Source: Stieleria neptunia (lineage in GTDB: Bacteria > Planctomycetota > Planctomycetia > Pirellulales > Pirellulaceae). From it: a DNA stretch of 64,000 nt. The notes beneath the pieces are model-generated. The model was not told the origin of the DNA and made no database searches. It was given only the letters and a program-made list of their open reading frames with translations. Every line of letters starts with the position of its first letter. The stretch's first letter is position 1. The translations under genes and the position numbers were made by a program. The DNA lies in the NCBI RefSeq assembly GCF_007754155.1, contig NZ_CP037423.1:1240001-1304000 (forward strand), given 5' to 3'. Shown here one piece after another: positions 7,321-14,453 of this stretch.

Positions 7321-8451
7321 ATGACCGAACCCATCTTCGACCACGATCGACTAGACGTTTACCGTTTCTCTATCGAATACGTTGCTTCGTCATTCGCCGC
7401 CGCGAGAGATTTGAGCGGCTGTCATCGCCACGCTCGTGATCAATGGCTTCGCGCCGCTCAATCCATACCGCTGAACATCGCCGAGGGCAACGGGAAGCGA
7501 AGCCTCAAAGATCGTAGTCGATTTCTTGACATCGCTCGTGGCTCGGCGCTGGAATGTGTCGCAATTCAAGACGTGCTTGCCGCAACCGATGGACTGGATG
7601 TTGAACGCCACCACGAACTGAAACGTTCGCTTCATCGGATCGTTTCGATGCTGACTCGGTTGATCGCGAGATCCGATGCCGTGGCCGAATCGCCGGTGGA
7701 GTACAATGCAGGGACCGAGTACGAGTACCGCGATGCTGAGTGCGAGTACGAGTACGATCAAGGCAGGAAGCCAGAACCAAGCCAGAACCAAGCCGTGCAC
7801 CTGAGGGCGGCTCGCGCGGTTTCACAAGTGGAAAATCACTCGTCCGTCCCAGGTGACGGCAACCGTTCGTCGTGTGACCTCTCACAAAGTGCTATTTTGC
7901 GAATTCGCTTTCGTACTCGATCGCTCTTAGCTCTGATCGTGCTCGCGGCGACACTGTTTGCCACTGTGCGGTACGTTGATGCTCGTAGACGTTCAACGTG
8001 TACCTATCAGGTGAACGCTCTGCGCGCCGCAATCGGCAAAGCGACTCGTGTAGAAATACTTGCGTGGGAAACGAACGCGGCGCATCGAATAGTCGGTGAC
8101 ACAATTTTCTTCGCCGTTGACTCTCAACCCGAAATACAGGCGCTGTCTGATTCATCGCTCTGGCCGGCGGAATCAAAGTTTGAAGTGTTGACGGGTCCTA
8201 TCGGTTGGGCTCCACGTTATCATTTCTTTATTCACGTAGTCAATCACGACGGCACTACCCACACTGTTCTCTTGGAAGACGAGACACTGCAACTCCGCAA
8301 TGGAATGGTGAAAACACGATTCGAACACCTCTGCGACCATATTCTGGAGACACGAATCGAGCGTTCCGTGGACGGCGGTGACGTTACGATCGTGCGTGAC
8401 TACGATAAGGTGATGAAGCTTTTCACTGGCCTGCCAAAGAACGGCACGTAA
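7321..8451 (+). CDS. Four-helix-bundle (S23/IVS) protein fused to unknown cassette protein
   Basis: Residues 1-125 from ATG 7321 form a four-helix bundle of the S23/IVS family (YRFSIEYVASSFAAA, SIPLNIAEGNGKRSLKDRSR, FLDIARGSALECVAIQDVL). This fold is also found in the Avd accessory protein of diversity-generating retroelements. The frame then reads a repeat giving EYEYRDAECEYEYDQG, crosses attC site 11 and continues into the next cassette gene to 8451 without a stop. A second start at TTG 7897 would give that downstream protein alone. The helix bundle is bordered by inverted GAGTAC-rich repeats. Fusion may be incidental. Confidence 0.6.
   Translation: MTEPIFDHDRLDVYRFSIEYVASSFAAARDLSGCHRHARDQWLRAAQSIPLNIAEGNGKRSLKDRSRFLDIARGSALECVAIQDVLAATDGLDVERHHELKRSLHRIVSMLTRLIARSDAVAESPVEYNAGTEYEYRDAECEYEYDQGRKPEPSQNQAVHLRAARAVSQVENHSSVPGDGNRSSCDLSQSAILRIRFRTRSLLALIVLAATLFATVRYVDARRRSTCTYQVNALRAAIGKATRVEILAWETNAAHRIVGDTIFFAVDSQPEIQALSDSSLWPAESKFEVLTGPIGWAPRYHFFIHVVNHDGTTHTVLLEDETLQLRNGMVKTRFEHLCDHILETRIERSVDGGDVTIVRDYDKVMKLFTGLPKNGT
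7716..7757 (+). repeat. GAGTAC-rich repeat inside the gene end
   Basis: GAGTACGAGTACCGCGATGC followed by TGAGTGCGAGTACGAGTAC. It is translated as the EYEYR...CEYEYD tail of the four-helix-bundle protein. Solo copies stand at 8772, 9885 and 11058. Confidence 0.7.
7786..7867 (+). repeat. attC-like site 11
   Basis: AAC 7786-7788, GTT 7865-7867. GCCGTGCACCTGAGGGCGG pairs with CCGTCCCAGGTGACGGC. Read through by the fused frame. Confidence 0.75.
7897..8451 (+). CDS. Unknown membrane-anchored cassette protein
   Basis: Alternative internal reading from TTG 7897 (184 residues), in frame with the 7321 reading frame. It opens with basic residues and one hydrophobic helix (RTRSLLALIVLAATLFATV), then an extracytoplasmic or soluble domain (ILAWETNAAHRIVGDTIFFA, later TRFEHLCDHILETRIERS). 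No family known. The gene fills the cassette between attC sites 11 and 12, which supports it as the cassette's own gene rather than a domain of the helix-bundle protein. Confidence 0.5.
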   Translation: MRIRFRTRSLLALIVLAATLFATVRYVDARRRSTCTYQVNALRAAIGKATRVEILAWETNAAHRIVGDTIFFAVDSQPEIQALSDSSLWPAESKFEVLTGPIGWAPRYHFFIHVVNHDGTTHTVLLEDETLQLRNGMVKTRFEHLCDHILETRIERSVDGGDVTIVRDYDKVMKLFTGLPKNGT

Positions 8452-8477
8452 CCCCAACGCTTCGGTACAATACGACG

Positions 8478-8558
8478 AACCAACGGATGCACGCCGAGTC
8501 GTCGAATTTCTCTTGGCAATGGTTGCTCAACTCCTCGGACCGGGTGATCTGAAACGTT
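8478..8558 (+). repeat. attC-like site 12
   Basis: AAC 8478-8480, GTT 8556-8558. Pairing is weaker than at the other sites, with arms around CGGATGCACGCCGAG and CTCGGACCGGGTGATC. Confidence 0.65.
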
Positions 8559-8942
8559 CACGCTGCTAACCCACGCCTGACGACAGCGTCACTTCTTCTT
8601 TTGCGTCTTCTTGCGTTCTTTTGTGGCAATTGATTTGCTGTCGTTTGATCGTGACCCGAAGGGCGCCCACCGGATGTCATCGAACCTCCGTTTCCTGAGA
8701 TTCGCATTTGATGTCACGGTTCGATAGGTGCGCGGTCGACTCGGCCGGCGAAGGCAAACCGACGCCTGTCGATCGAGTACGAGCACGAGTACCGCAATGC
8801 TGAGTACGAGTACGATCCAAGGCAAACCGACGCCTGAAGTGCCGACCGCAGATTGGGACACTGGATTTCCCACGGCGATTCCGATCGAGTACATTGACAA
8901 AGAGCGGCGATGGCTCGGGCTGTCGTCGTGGCCGGACGCGTG
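8559..8942. repeat. ORF-less cassette, family A copy 1
   Basis: About 385 bp without a supportable gene, nearly identical to 10843-11227. Includes a solo GAGTAC-rich repeat (8772-8817), flanked on both sides by AGGCAAACCGACGCCTG. Confidence 0.7.
8772..8817 (+). repeat. GAGTAC-rich repeat, solo copy
   Basis: GAGTACGAGCACGAGTACCG then CAATGCTGAGTACGAGTACGA, with no four-helix-bundle gene beside it. The two AGGCAAACCGACGCCTG copies around it look like a duplicated insertion target. Confidence 0.6.
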
Positions 8943-9025
8943 AACGAAGTGGTGCACCGCAGTCGGCGAGTTGAGTTTGTTTTTGAGTTTAGGTCCATCG
9001 CGCCGACGCGGTGACCACCGCCGTT
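8943..9025 (+). repeat. attC-like site 13
   Basis: AAC 8943-8945, GTT 9023-9025. GTGGTGCACCGCAGTCGGCG pairs with CGCCGACGCGGTGACCAC with one extra A, the pattern that first identified these sites as attC-like. Confidence 0.8.
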
Positions 9026-9033
9026 ATTTGCAA

Positions 9034-9591
9034 ATGATGCAGCGCACACGCTTCTTCGTTGCGAGCGCCATGGTTGCATTAGTAGCGACTAATGCGTTTG
9101 CAGACGAATCAACAACCGTTACGGTCAAATCCCTAACGGGAGTTTGGCATCACCCATTCCCTGGTGTTGGCCATTGGGAGACTTTGAGCTTTCGCAAAGA
9201 CGGCACCTTCGAGAGAGTCATTCGTCACCGCATGGGTGCATCACGGATCGCTGGTTCGTTCACGGTCGAGAGCGATGGCAAGGTGATACTTGAGATCAGA
9301 GAACGTGGACCGGTTGATGGCGTAGCCTCAGTCGCTAGACCAACGGACAAACGTAGTCGAATTCGGGCACACATCGTCGTCAAGAACGGCAACGACATGA
9401 TGCTTACAAACCGCGATCTCTCGATTCCGCAATATGGGATCGATAGCTACTACATTTACTCACGTGACTATTTACGCGAGGACGAATTCAATCGCCGTCG
9501 AAAAGCCAACATTGAGAAGATGCTCAAAATGCTCGATGACGATGCGAATGCCGATAGTGAGCCGACGATCTCACCGCAAACGAGCAAATAA
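9034..9591 (+). CDS. Secreted unknown protein
   Basis: 185 residues from ATG 9034, 8 bp after attC site 13. A clear signal peptide (RTRFFVASAMVALVATNAFA) is followed by a beta-rich domain opening LTGVWHHPFPGVGHWETLSF and GTFERVI, the pattern of small lipocalin-like or DUF-type stress proteins, and a charged helical tail. Function unknown. The stop falls at the border of attC site 14. Confidence 0.6.
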   Translation: MMQRTRFFVASAMVALVATNAFADESTTVTVKSLTGVWHHPFPGVGHWETLSFRKDGTFERVIRHRMGASRIAGSFTVESDGKVILEIRERGPVDGVASVARPTDKRSRIRAHIVVKNGNDMMLTNRDLSIPQYGIDSYYIYSRDYLREDEFNRRRKANIEKMLKMLDDDANADSEPTISPQTSK

Positions 9592-9669
9592 CCATGCCAT
9601 CCACCGAAGGACGGCATGACGCGTTTGCAAATGGAAACCACATTGGCCGTCCTCGGTGATGGCGACGTT
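9590..9669 (+). repeat. attC-like site 14
   Basis: AAC 9590-9592, GTT 9667-9669. GCCATCCACCGAAGGACGGC pairs with GCCGTCCTCGGTGATGGC. Confidence 0.8.
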
Positions 9670-9884
9670 CACGCTGACAACCGGCGCCTGACGGCAGCGG
9701 CCACTTCTTCTATTGTGTCTTCTCGCGTTCTTTTGTGGCAATTGATTCGCCGTCGTTGGATCGTGACCCGAAGGTCGCCCACCGGAATTCGTCGAACCTC
9801 TGTTTCCTAAGATTCGCATTTGATGTCACGGTTCGATAGGTGCGCGGTCGACTCGGCTGATGAAGACAAGCCAATGCCTGTCGA

Positions 9885-9926
9885 TTCGAGTAGGAGTACG
9901 AGTACCGCGTTGCTGAGTACGAGGAC
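9885..9926 (+). repeat. GAGTAC-rich repeat, solo copy
   Basis: Reads GAGTAGGAGTACGAGTACCG then CGTTGCTGAGTACGAGGACG. The first part agrees best with the inverted copy at 7263-7307. Its right edge abuts the repeat-rich insertion. Confidence 0.55.
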
Positions 9927-10160
9927 GGCTTTCAGGCCCGGAGGGCCGGTAGAGTGTCTGCCGGTGGCGTCAGCCACCGGGGGAGGATTCAAAGGAATGC
10001 TCAAGGCCCAGCGGGCCGACACAATGCCCGCGTTTGGAGTGGACCGGGAAACCCATTGTGCCGGCCTTCCAGGCCTCAGCAAATTCGTACTTTCGATACC
10101 GGTGGCTGACACCACCGGCAAGCATTGTGCCAGCCCTCCGGGCTTCATCCCGAATCCAAA
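9925..10160. repeat. Cluster of REP-like palindromes
   Basis: Two kinds of short palindromes alternate: CCGGAGGGCCGG / AGCCCTCCGGGC type and GCCGGTGGCGTCAGCCACCGG / CCGGTGGCTGACACCACCGG type, with GCCGACACAATGC and CATTGTGCC spacers. No open frame of interest. Confidence 0.65.
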
Positions 10161-10266
10161 AAGAAATCGGTACAGCAAGGGGAGTGAAATTTCCCTCGGC
10201 GCTTCCGATGGAGTACATTGGCACAGAGCGACGATGGCTCAAGCCGTCGTCGAGGCCGGACGCGTG

Positions 10267-10349
10267 AACTAAGTGGGGCACCTCAGTCGGCGAGTGGAGT
10301 TTGTTTTTGAGTTCTGGTCCATCGCGCCGACGCGGTGACCACAGCCGTT
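10267..10349 (+). repeat. attC-like site 15
   Basis: AAC 10267-10269, GTT 10347-10349. Near-copy of site 13. Confidence 0.75.
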
Positions 10350-10360
10350 CTGCCAAGAAG

Positions 10361-10801
10361 ATGAAGACCTACGAAGTTGATTCCACCTATCGTCAAATCT
10401 ATGTCGCAGATCAGGTTCTCGAACCGGAGACGCCCGAGGACTGGACTGACACCCATGTCCAACAGAGGCACAACACGCATGACCACATTACGGCTTTGTG
10501 TCCCGCCGGGGACATTGTCGCTCGTGTCATAAGCTACGGCCCACGCGAAGCGGTGAGTGAACCCGATGACAATGCTGATTTTGACATTGTGACCGCGATT
10601 GACGTTCCATCTGGGCAGATCGGTGTTTTCGGTTGGCCCTGGGAACTTCAGGATTCGTATACGATTAACCCTGGCATAGCAAGGATTCGATTTCGTGGCT
10701 TTCGGACGGCCGATACAGACGACGAAAGGGACTACTACGTCATTGAGATCGAAGAGGCAGAACCAAACGATGCAACCGAGCGGCGAAGTCGGGCGTTTTG
10801 A
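10361..10801 (+). CDS. Unknown soluble cassette protein
   Basis: 146 residues from ATG 10361, 11 bp after attC site 15, with a purine tract AAGAAG directly before the start. Segments DSTYRQIYVADQVLEPE, VPSGQIGVFGWPWEL and INPGIARIRFRGFR give a beta-sandwich-like pattern that loosely recalls ComJ-type nuclease inhibitors. I would not assign that function from this alone. The acidic C-terminus reads into attC site 16 before its stop. Confidence 0.55.
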   Translation: MKTYEVDSTYRQIYVADQVLEPETPEDWTDTHVQQRHNTHDHITALCPAGDIVARVISYGPREAVSEPDDNADFDIVTAIDVPSGQIGVFGWPWELQDSYTINPGIARIRFRGFRTADTDDERDYYVIEIEEAEPNDATERRSRAF

Positions 10802-10842
10802 AATCGTTGATCTACCGTCGCCGCCAGCTGATCGTAAACGTT
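10761..10842 (+). repeat. attC-like site 16
   Basis: AAC 10761-10763, GTT 10840-10842. ACGATGCAACCGAGCGGCGA pairs around TCGCCGCCAGCTGATCGT. Confidence 0.75.
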
Positions 10843-11227
10843 CACGCTGCTAACCGGCGCCTGACGACAGCGCCCACTTCTTCTTTTGCGTCTTCTCGCG
10901 TTCTTTTGTGGCAATTGATTTGCTGTCGTTTGATCGTGACCCGAAGGACGTCCACCGGATGTCATCGAACCTCCGTTTCCTGAGATTCGCATTTGATGTC
11001 ACGGTTCGATAGGTGCGCGTTCGACTCGGCCGGCGAAGGCAAACCGACGCCTGTCGATCGAGTACGAGCACGAGTACCGCAATGCTGAGTACGAGTACGA
11101 TCCAAGACAAACCGACGCCTGAAGTGCCGACCGCTGATTGGGTGACTCGATTTCCCACGGCGATTCCGATCGAGTACATTGGCCGTCAGCGGCGATGGCT
11201 CATGCCGTCGTCGTGGCCGGACGCGTG
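10843..11227. repeat. ORF-less cassette, family A copy 3
   Basis: Nearly identical to 8559-8942 (467 and 468 bp from GTT to GTT). Open frames on the minus strand recur in both but have the composition of a reversed repeat, and their reading is not kept in copy 2. Solo GAGTAC repeat at 11058-11100. Confidence 0.7.
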
Positions 11228-11310
11228 AACCATTTGGTGCACTGCAGTCGGCGAGTCGAGTTTGTTTTTGAAATCAGGTCGACCGCGCCGACGCGGTGAC
11301 CGCCGCCGTT
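11228..11310 (+). repeat. attC-like site 17
   Basis: AAC 11228-11230, GTT 11308-11310. TGGTGCACTGCAGTCGGCG pairs with CGCCGACGCGGTGACCG. Confidence 0.8.
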
Positions 11311-11324
11311 CGTCGTATGTAGCG

Positions 11325-11792
11325 ATGCCCCGCTCGAGAAATAGACCCGGTGTCCGTTTCGGCATTCGTAGACTTCTGATCGTCTCCGCCATTTGCGCGA
11401 TGATCTTTGCTGTGATTGCTTTTTCTTTCCGGACCGTTAACGCCGTGCTGACCAACTTGCAAGAGGCCTACGCGGTGGACTGGACCTCCGAGTTCGTGAT
11501 TCGCCACTTGCGGTCAACTGGGAATATCTGGCCATCTGACTGGAGCGATCTGGAGGATGAATTTGAGTCTGAAGCGGGGCACGGAGATCAATTCACCTTC
11601 GAGGAACTACAGGAACTCGTGAATATCCGGTGGGGCACGAGGCCCGCTACAATTGCTAGCTGCGACCCGCCGATGAAGGTCATCACTTTGGCGAGTGGTT
11701 CGGAGAGCCACTTCGTTGGCAGTGAGCCGAATGAACGCATCCGGAACTACTTGGCCGATGCTTTGTCGACCACGTCCGATTCGCCCAAATAA
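11325..11792 (+). CDS. Membrane-anchored unknown cassette protein
   Basis: 155 residues from ATG 11325. A basic start (MPRSRNRPGVRFGIRRLL) and one membrane helix (IVSAICAMIFAVIAF) are followed by an acidic domain (WPSDWSDLEDEFESEAG, FTFEELQELVNIRWG). The RFGIRRLL entry to the helix is shared in pattern with the cassette proteins at 1988 and 7897. Function unknown. The stop is just upstream of attC site 18. Confidence 0.55.
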   Translation: MPRSRNRPGVRFGIRRLLIVSAICAMIFAVIAFSFRTVNAVLTNLQEAYAVDWTSEFVIRHLRSTGNIWPSDWSDLEDEFESEAGHGDQFTFEELQELVNIRWGTRPATIASCDPPMKVITLASGSESHFVGSEPNERIRNYLADALSTTSDSPK

Positions 11793-11801
11793 ACGACGAC
11801 G

Positions 11802-11885
11802 AACCATGGGATGCAACGGAGCGGCGGTGGTGTGGTTTTTCGTGAGATCAATGTCAACTCCCGCTGCCGGCTGATCGTGAACGTT
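11802..11885 (+). repeat. attC-like site 18
   Basis: AAC 11802-11804, GTT 11883-11885. ATGCAACGGAGCGGCGG is close to site 9 and pairs with the CCCGCTGCCGGCTGATCG side. Confidence 0.7.
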
Positions 11886-11893
11886 TTCCGTGA

Positions 11894-12370
11894 ATGCCGC
11901 CTCCGACTCAGCGTTATAAGCAAACGAGTATCGTGGAACACATTCATGACCCGTATCGACCGCCGCAATCAGAGCCCGCTTCCATCGTTCCGGTAGGTGA
12001 TTGTGGGATTTGGAAATGTTGCCCCGTATGCGATTCTTCTTTACGACTAATTGATCGAATGAGACCCGTGCCGCGATGCCGAGTATGCAAGCGACGGCTT
12101 CGTATGGTTTCTTCTCGCTTAGCAAGATGGTGCAGTACAGCAGTGTTCGCGTTTGCCGCGGCGCTGATATGGTTCCGCATCACTGATGAATTTGTGCAGG
12201 TAGTCTGGTTCGCACTTCTCTGCTCGATCGTCGGAATCGGCGACACGGCTTGGTCAACGCTGTTCGGAAATCCCACGCTTAAGACACGGTTTGGCCATGA
12301 TCCAGCCGCGACGCTGATCAACGAACGCCACGATTTCTTTGCCGAACGACAGGCCGACGGAGATCCATGA
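11894..12370 (+). CDS. Zinc-ribbon membrane protein
   Basis: 158 residues from ATG 11894. Two C-x2-C pairs (CPVC and CRVC, about residues 43-46 and 62-65) form a likely zinc ribbon. It is followed by two hydrophobic segments (WCSTAVFAFAAALIWF and VVWFALLCSIVGIG). A cytoplasmic zinc ribbon attached to a membrane hairpin fits small bacterial zinc-ribbon membrane proteins, with no known role. The gene ends at a damaged attC. Confidence 0.55.
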   Translation: MPPPTQRYKQTSIVEHIHDPYRPPQSEPASIVPVGDCGIWKCCPVCDSSLRLIDRMRPVPRCRVCKRRLRMVSSRLARWCSTAVFAFAAALIWFRITDEFVQVVWFALLCSIVGIGDTAWSTLFGNPTLKTRFGHDPAATLINERHDFFAERQADGDP

Positions 12371-12390
12371 ATTGCACGTGACGCCGGGAG
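12365..12390 (+). repeat. Truncated attC-like half-site
   Basis: CCATGAATTGCACGTGACGCC has the left arm of an attC, but the AAC box reads ATC and no pairing right arm or GTT box follows. The direct repeat at 12391 begins where the site breaks off. Confidence 0.55.
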
Positions 12391-13042
12391 TCGTGCACCC
12401 TTGTGAGAGATTGCGTCGGCATCCAGGCCAACACCCTCAACGGGAAGAGGATTGGGGGCATTTATGATGATCCGCGGGCGATGCATCGGTTGGAGATGGA
12501 GGTAGGAAAATTTTGGGTAGGAAAAGAGAGTCGGGTGTTTGCCGGGTGTGTCGTTTTTCGGGCATCCGTTTTCCTACCCGAAATTTTCCTACCTTCCTGC
12601 TGCGTTCTGTGGGTTGGAAAAACGACTTGCCCCCAGTGATCGCTCCCGATTTGTTGGTGGGTCTCTGGGATTCCGAGCAGCAAGCCAAGACGCTCGCCGA
12701 AATACTGGGATTTGCTGCGACCCCGTCCGGGGTCGTGGGGAGGATCAGGGAGCGTGTTCCGGAGGTGGCGCTGCGCTGACCTCCGGCTAATCGCTGAAAT
12801 CCCTTCGGGATACCGTGGACGCTGCGTCGGTGGCATCGCGATGGGTGAAGGTTTTTTGCACCTGGTACGCCTGGTCGTGCGAAAAGTGAACAAGAAAGTG
12901 CAAAGGAACCGGAGTCCGAACCGGACGGTTCTCCCGCCACCCAGTTCGAGTTCGCCTGGACCTGAGAAGCTGGCACTGTCTGGCAGGATTCGTTTTAATC
13001 AGGTCCTGTGACCGGCCCACTGAAGAGCGACAAAGTTCTGGC
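12391..13042. repeat. Direct repeat, copy 1
   Basis: About 650 bp, matching 14454-15106 with no net length change over the first 630 bp. No gene supported. Frames on both strands shift between copies. It contains an inverted repeat (GGTAGGAAAATTTTGGGTAG at 12502 against CTACCCGAAATTTTCCTACC ending 12594) and a hairpin after its end at 13049-13083. Confidence 0.75.
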
Positions 13043-13143
13043 GCACGATCGATCCCCGTTCCTCCGCGTGCGCGGATAGATCACAATTCGTTCTGCTATT
13101 GAATCCGAATCAATCACCACCTTTCGCTGAGCAATTGATCTCG

Positions 13144-13500
13144 ATGGACCACCAGGAATTGGAAACGGTAGTGGGGTACGCTGTCTTCGATACGTTTGAG
13201 GAATGCTACGAGTACAATGAAAACGCATGCATGATCGCCAATTCGCAAGAGAACGCTCTTGCGGTTATGCAGCGTAGCTTTAGTGCCGCCGAAGACTGTC
13301 GGATTGACGCGATTACTTTCCGTGACATCATGTCTGACTTCGGCGGCTCGTGCGGCGAGTACGCGATGGAACGCCACGTCTACCGCACGTTCAAGCGAAT
13401 CGCTGAATTGAACAACGTGACTTTCACATCCGAAGCGTACGAAGGTCTCGAGACGCTATTGGTGGTTGAAGTTGACGGCGTGAAAAGACGCGACGACTGA
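13144..13500 (+). CDS. Unknown acidic soluble protein
   Basis: 118 residues from ATG 13144. A TTG at 13099 would add 15. It has no signal peptide. Helical, Glu/Asp-rich sequence (FDTFEECYEYNENACMIANS, MERHVYRTFKRIAELN). No family recognised. It lies between the first direct-repeat copy and attC site 20, so its cassette lost its upstream attC partner. Confidence 0.5.
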   Translation: MDHQELETVVGYAVFDTFEECYEYNENACMIANSQENALAVMQRSFSAAEDCRIDAITFRDIMSDFGGSCGEYAMERHVYRTFKRIAELNNVTFTSEAYEGLETLLVVEVDGVKRRDD

Positions 13501-13534
13501 GGGCGAACAAACACTGCAAGTTGTAACTTGAAAC

Positions 13535-14002
13535 ATGCGCAAAGCCGCGACCGTCATTTTCGTCATCGCACTGCTTGCTTGGCTCGCCTACCACGCCACT
13601 GGTTCCCGATTTGGCGGTGACGCGACAACTCCGAGTGACATCCCGATTGTTGGAGAGAACCTGTCCGAACTGGAGTTTATCGAACCCGCCAACTTCCGCG
13701 GCTACGAACATCCACATGGTGGCGGCACATTTACTATTACTGGGACTGCAACCCAAGATTCCATCGTAAGATTCTGCGATAGCGCAGAGGTTTCGCTGTC
13801 CCAAGATGGAACGGAGATCGCCGAACGTGACGACATCCTTGCTTACTTGAAGGATCGCGAGGTCAAGCTGCCGGAATTCACTCCAGATCATTCGCCTGAG
13901 GTGTTGTTCGGATACGGTGGTCGGTTTCCCAAACTCTACGGCGTATACGACGCAGCTACCAACCGTTTCGTGATCTCACTACAATTCTATGGTTCAAAGT
14001 GA
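13535..14002 (+). CDS. Exported or membrane-anchored unknown protein
   Basis: 155 residues from ATG 13535. An N-terminal hydrophobic segment (KAATVIFVIALLAWLAYHA) is followed by a soluble domain with a Gly-rich loop (FRGYEHPHGGGTFTITGTA) and a beta-rich end (GRFPKLYGVYDAATNRFVIS). Last protein gene of the cassette array, with its stop 21 bp before attC site 20. Function unknown. Confidence 0.55.
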   Translation: MRKAATVIFVIALLAWLAYHATGSRFGGDATTPSDIPIVGENLSELEFIEPANFRGYEHPHGGGTFTITGTATQDSIVRFCDSAEVSLSQDGTEIAERDDILAYLKDREVKLPEFTPDHSPEVLFGYGGRFPKLYGVYDAATNRFVISLQFYGSK

Positions 14003-14023
14003 ATCTCTCGCCCGAGTGCGGCG

Positions 14024-14105
14024 AACCATGCGATGAAACGGAGCCGAGCTTGCGAGGTTTCACGAATGGAAAATCGATTCTCCCAGACCGCATCTCGCCG
14101 CCGTT
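14024..14105 (+). repeat. attC-like site 20, last of the array
   Basis: AAC 14024-14026, GTT 14103-14105. The right box reads GTTGAAC. Weaker pairing than most. No further site was found to the right. Confidence 0.65.
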
Positions 14106-14156
14106 GAACGTAGTCGAATTGCTTGCCGCTTCGAAGTCCGAGGGTGTTTTTCTTTT

Positions 14157-14275
14157 ACTAAGGACAGTCGGAAGAATAAGTGGGATAGGCTTCCAGCCTG
14201 TCATGGCGAAAACGACAGGCTGGAAGCCTATCCCACAATCAATCTCCGCCACTTATTCTTCCGACGGTCCTAAGA
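14157..14275. repeat. Nested palindromic repeat
   Basis: The outer arms (GGACAGTCGGAAGAATAAGTG and CACTTATTCTTCCGACGGTCC) enclose a perfect inner hairpin at 14180-14236 (GGGATAGGCTTCCAGCCTGTC and its reverse complement). The inner hairpin recurs at 58852-58908. Bases 14276-14453 hold no gene that I can support. Confidence 0.75.
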
Positions 14276-14453
14276 GACGAATCCGAACGCACGTCGCGCC
14301 GATCCTTGGGAGTCGAGCGCCATTGGATGTCTGAAGTGCACCAACGAGACGAAAACGTGGTCTGCACCGCGACGCTGATGAACTGCGTGCAAGTGATTGG
14401 TGAAGCGGACGGTGTTCGGAGGGCCAGGTCGTTCGGCGTGACCAAGAGCCGTG

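Larger units (their letters stand above)
9670..10266. repeat. ORF-less cassette, family A copy 2 with insertion
   Basis: Same cassette as 8559-8942 but about 212 bp longer because of a repeat-rich insertion at about 9925-10160. The outer parts align with copies 1 and 3 although they are more diverged. A solo GAGTAC-rich repeat is at about 9885-9926. No gene supported. Confidence 0.65.

Noticed and set aside
7321..7750. Diversity-generating retroelement accessory gene (Avd)
   Set aside because: The fold family fits Avd, but no reverse transcriptase, template repeat or variable repeat is present in the window.
8589..8957. Minus-strand frame repeated in two ORF-less cassettes
   Set aside because: Conserved only because the DNA is a recent repeat; broken in the diverged third copy and including the reverse-read GAGTAC repeat (VLVLSIAVLVLVL).
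8772..11100. CRISPR-like array
   Set aside because: The GAGTAC repeats are few, far apart and not separated by equal spacers; no cas gene is seen.
12437..12976. 179-codon minus-strand frame in the direct repeat
   Set aside because: Present in both copies but without domain or start signal, and several alternative frames of similar size overlap it; best seen as repeat DNA.
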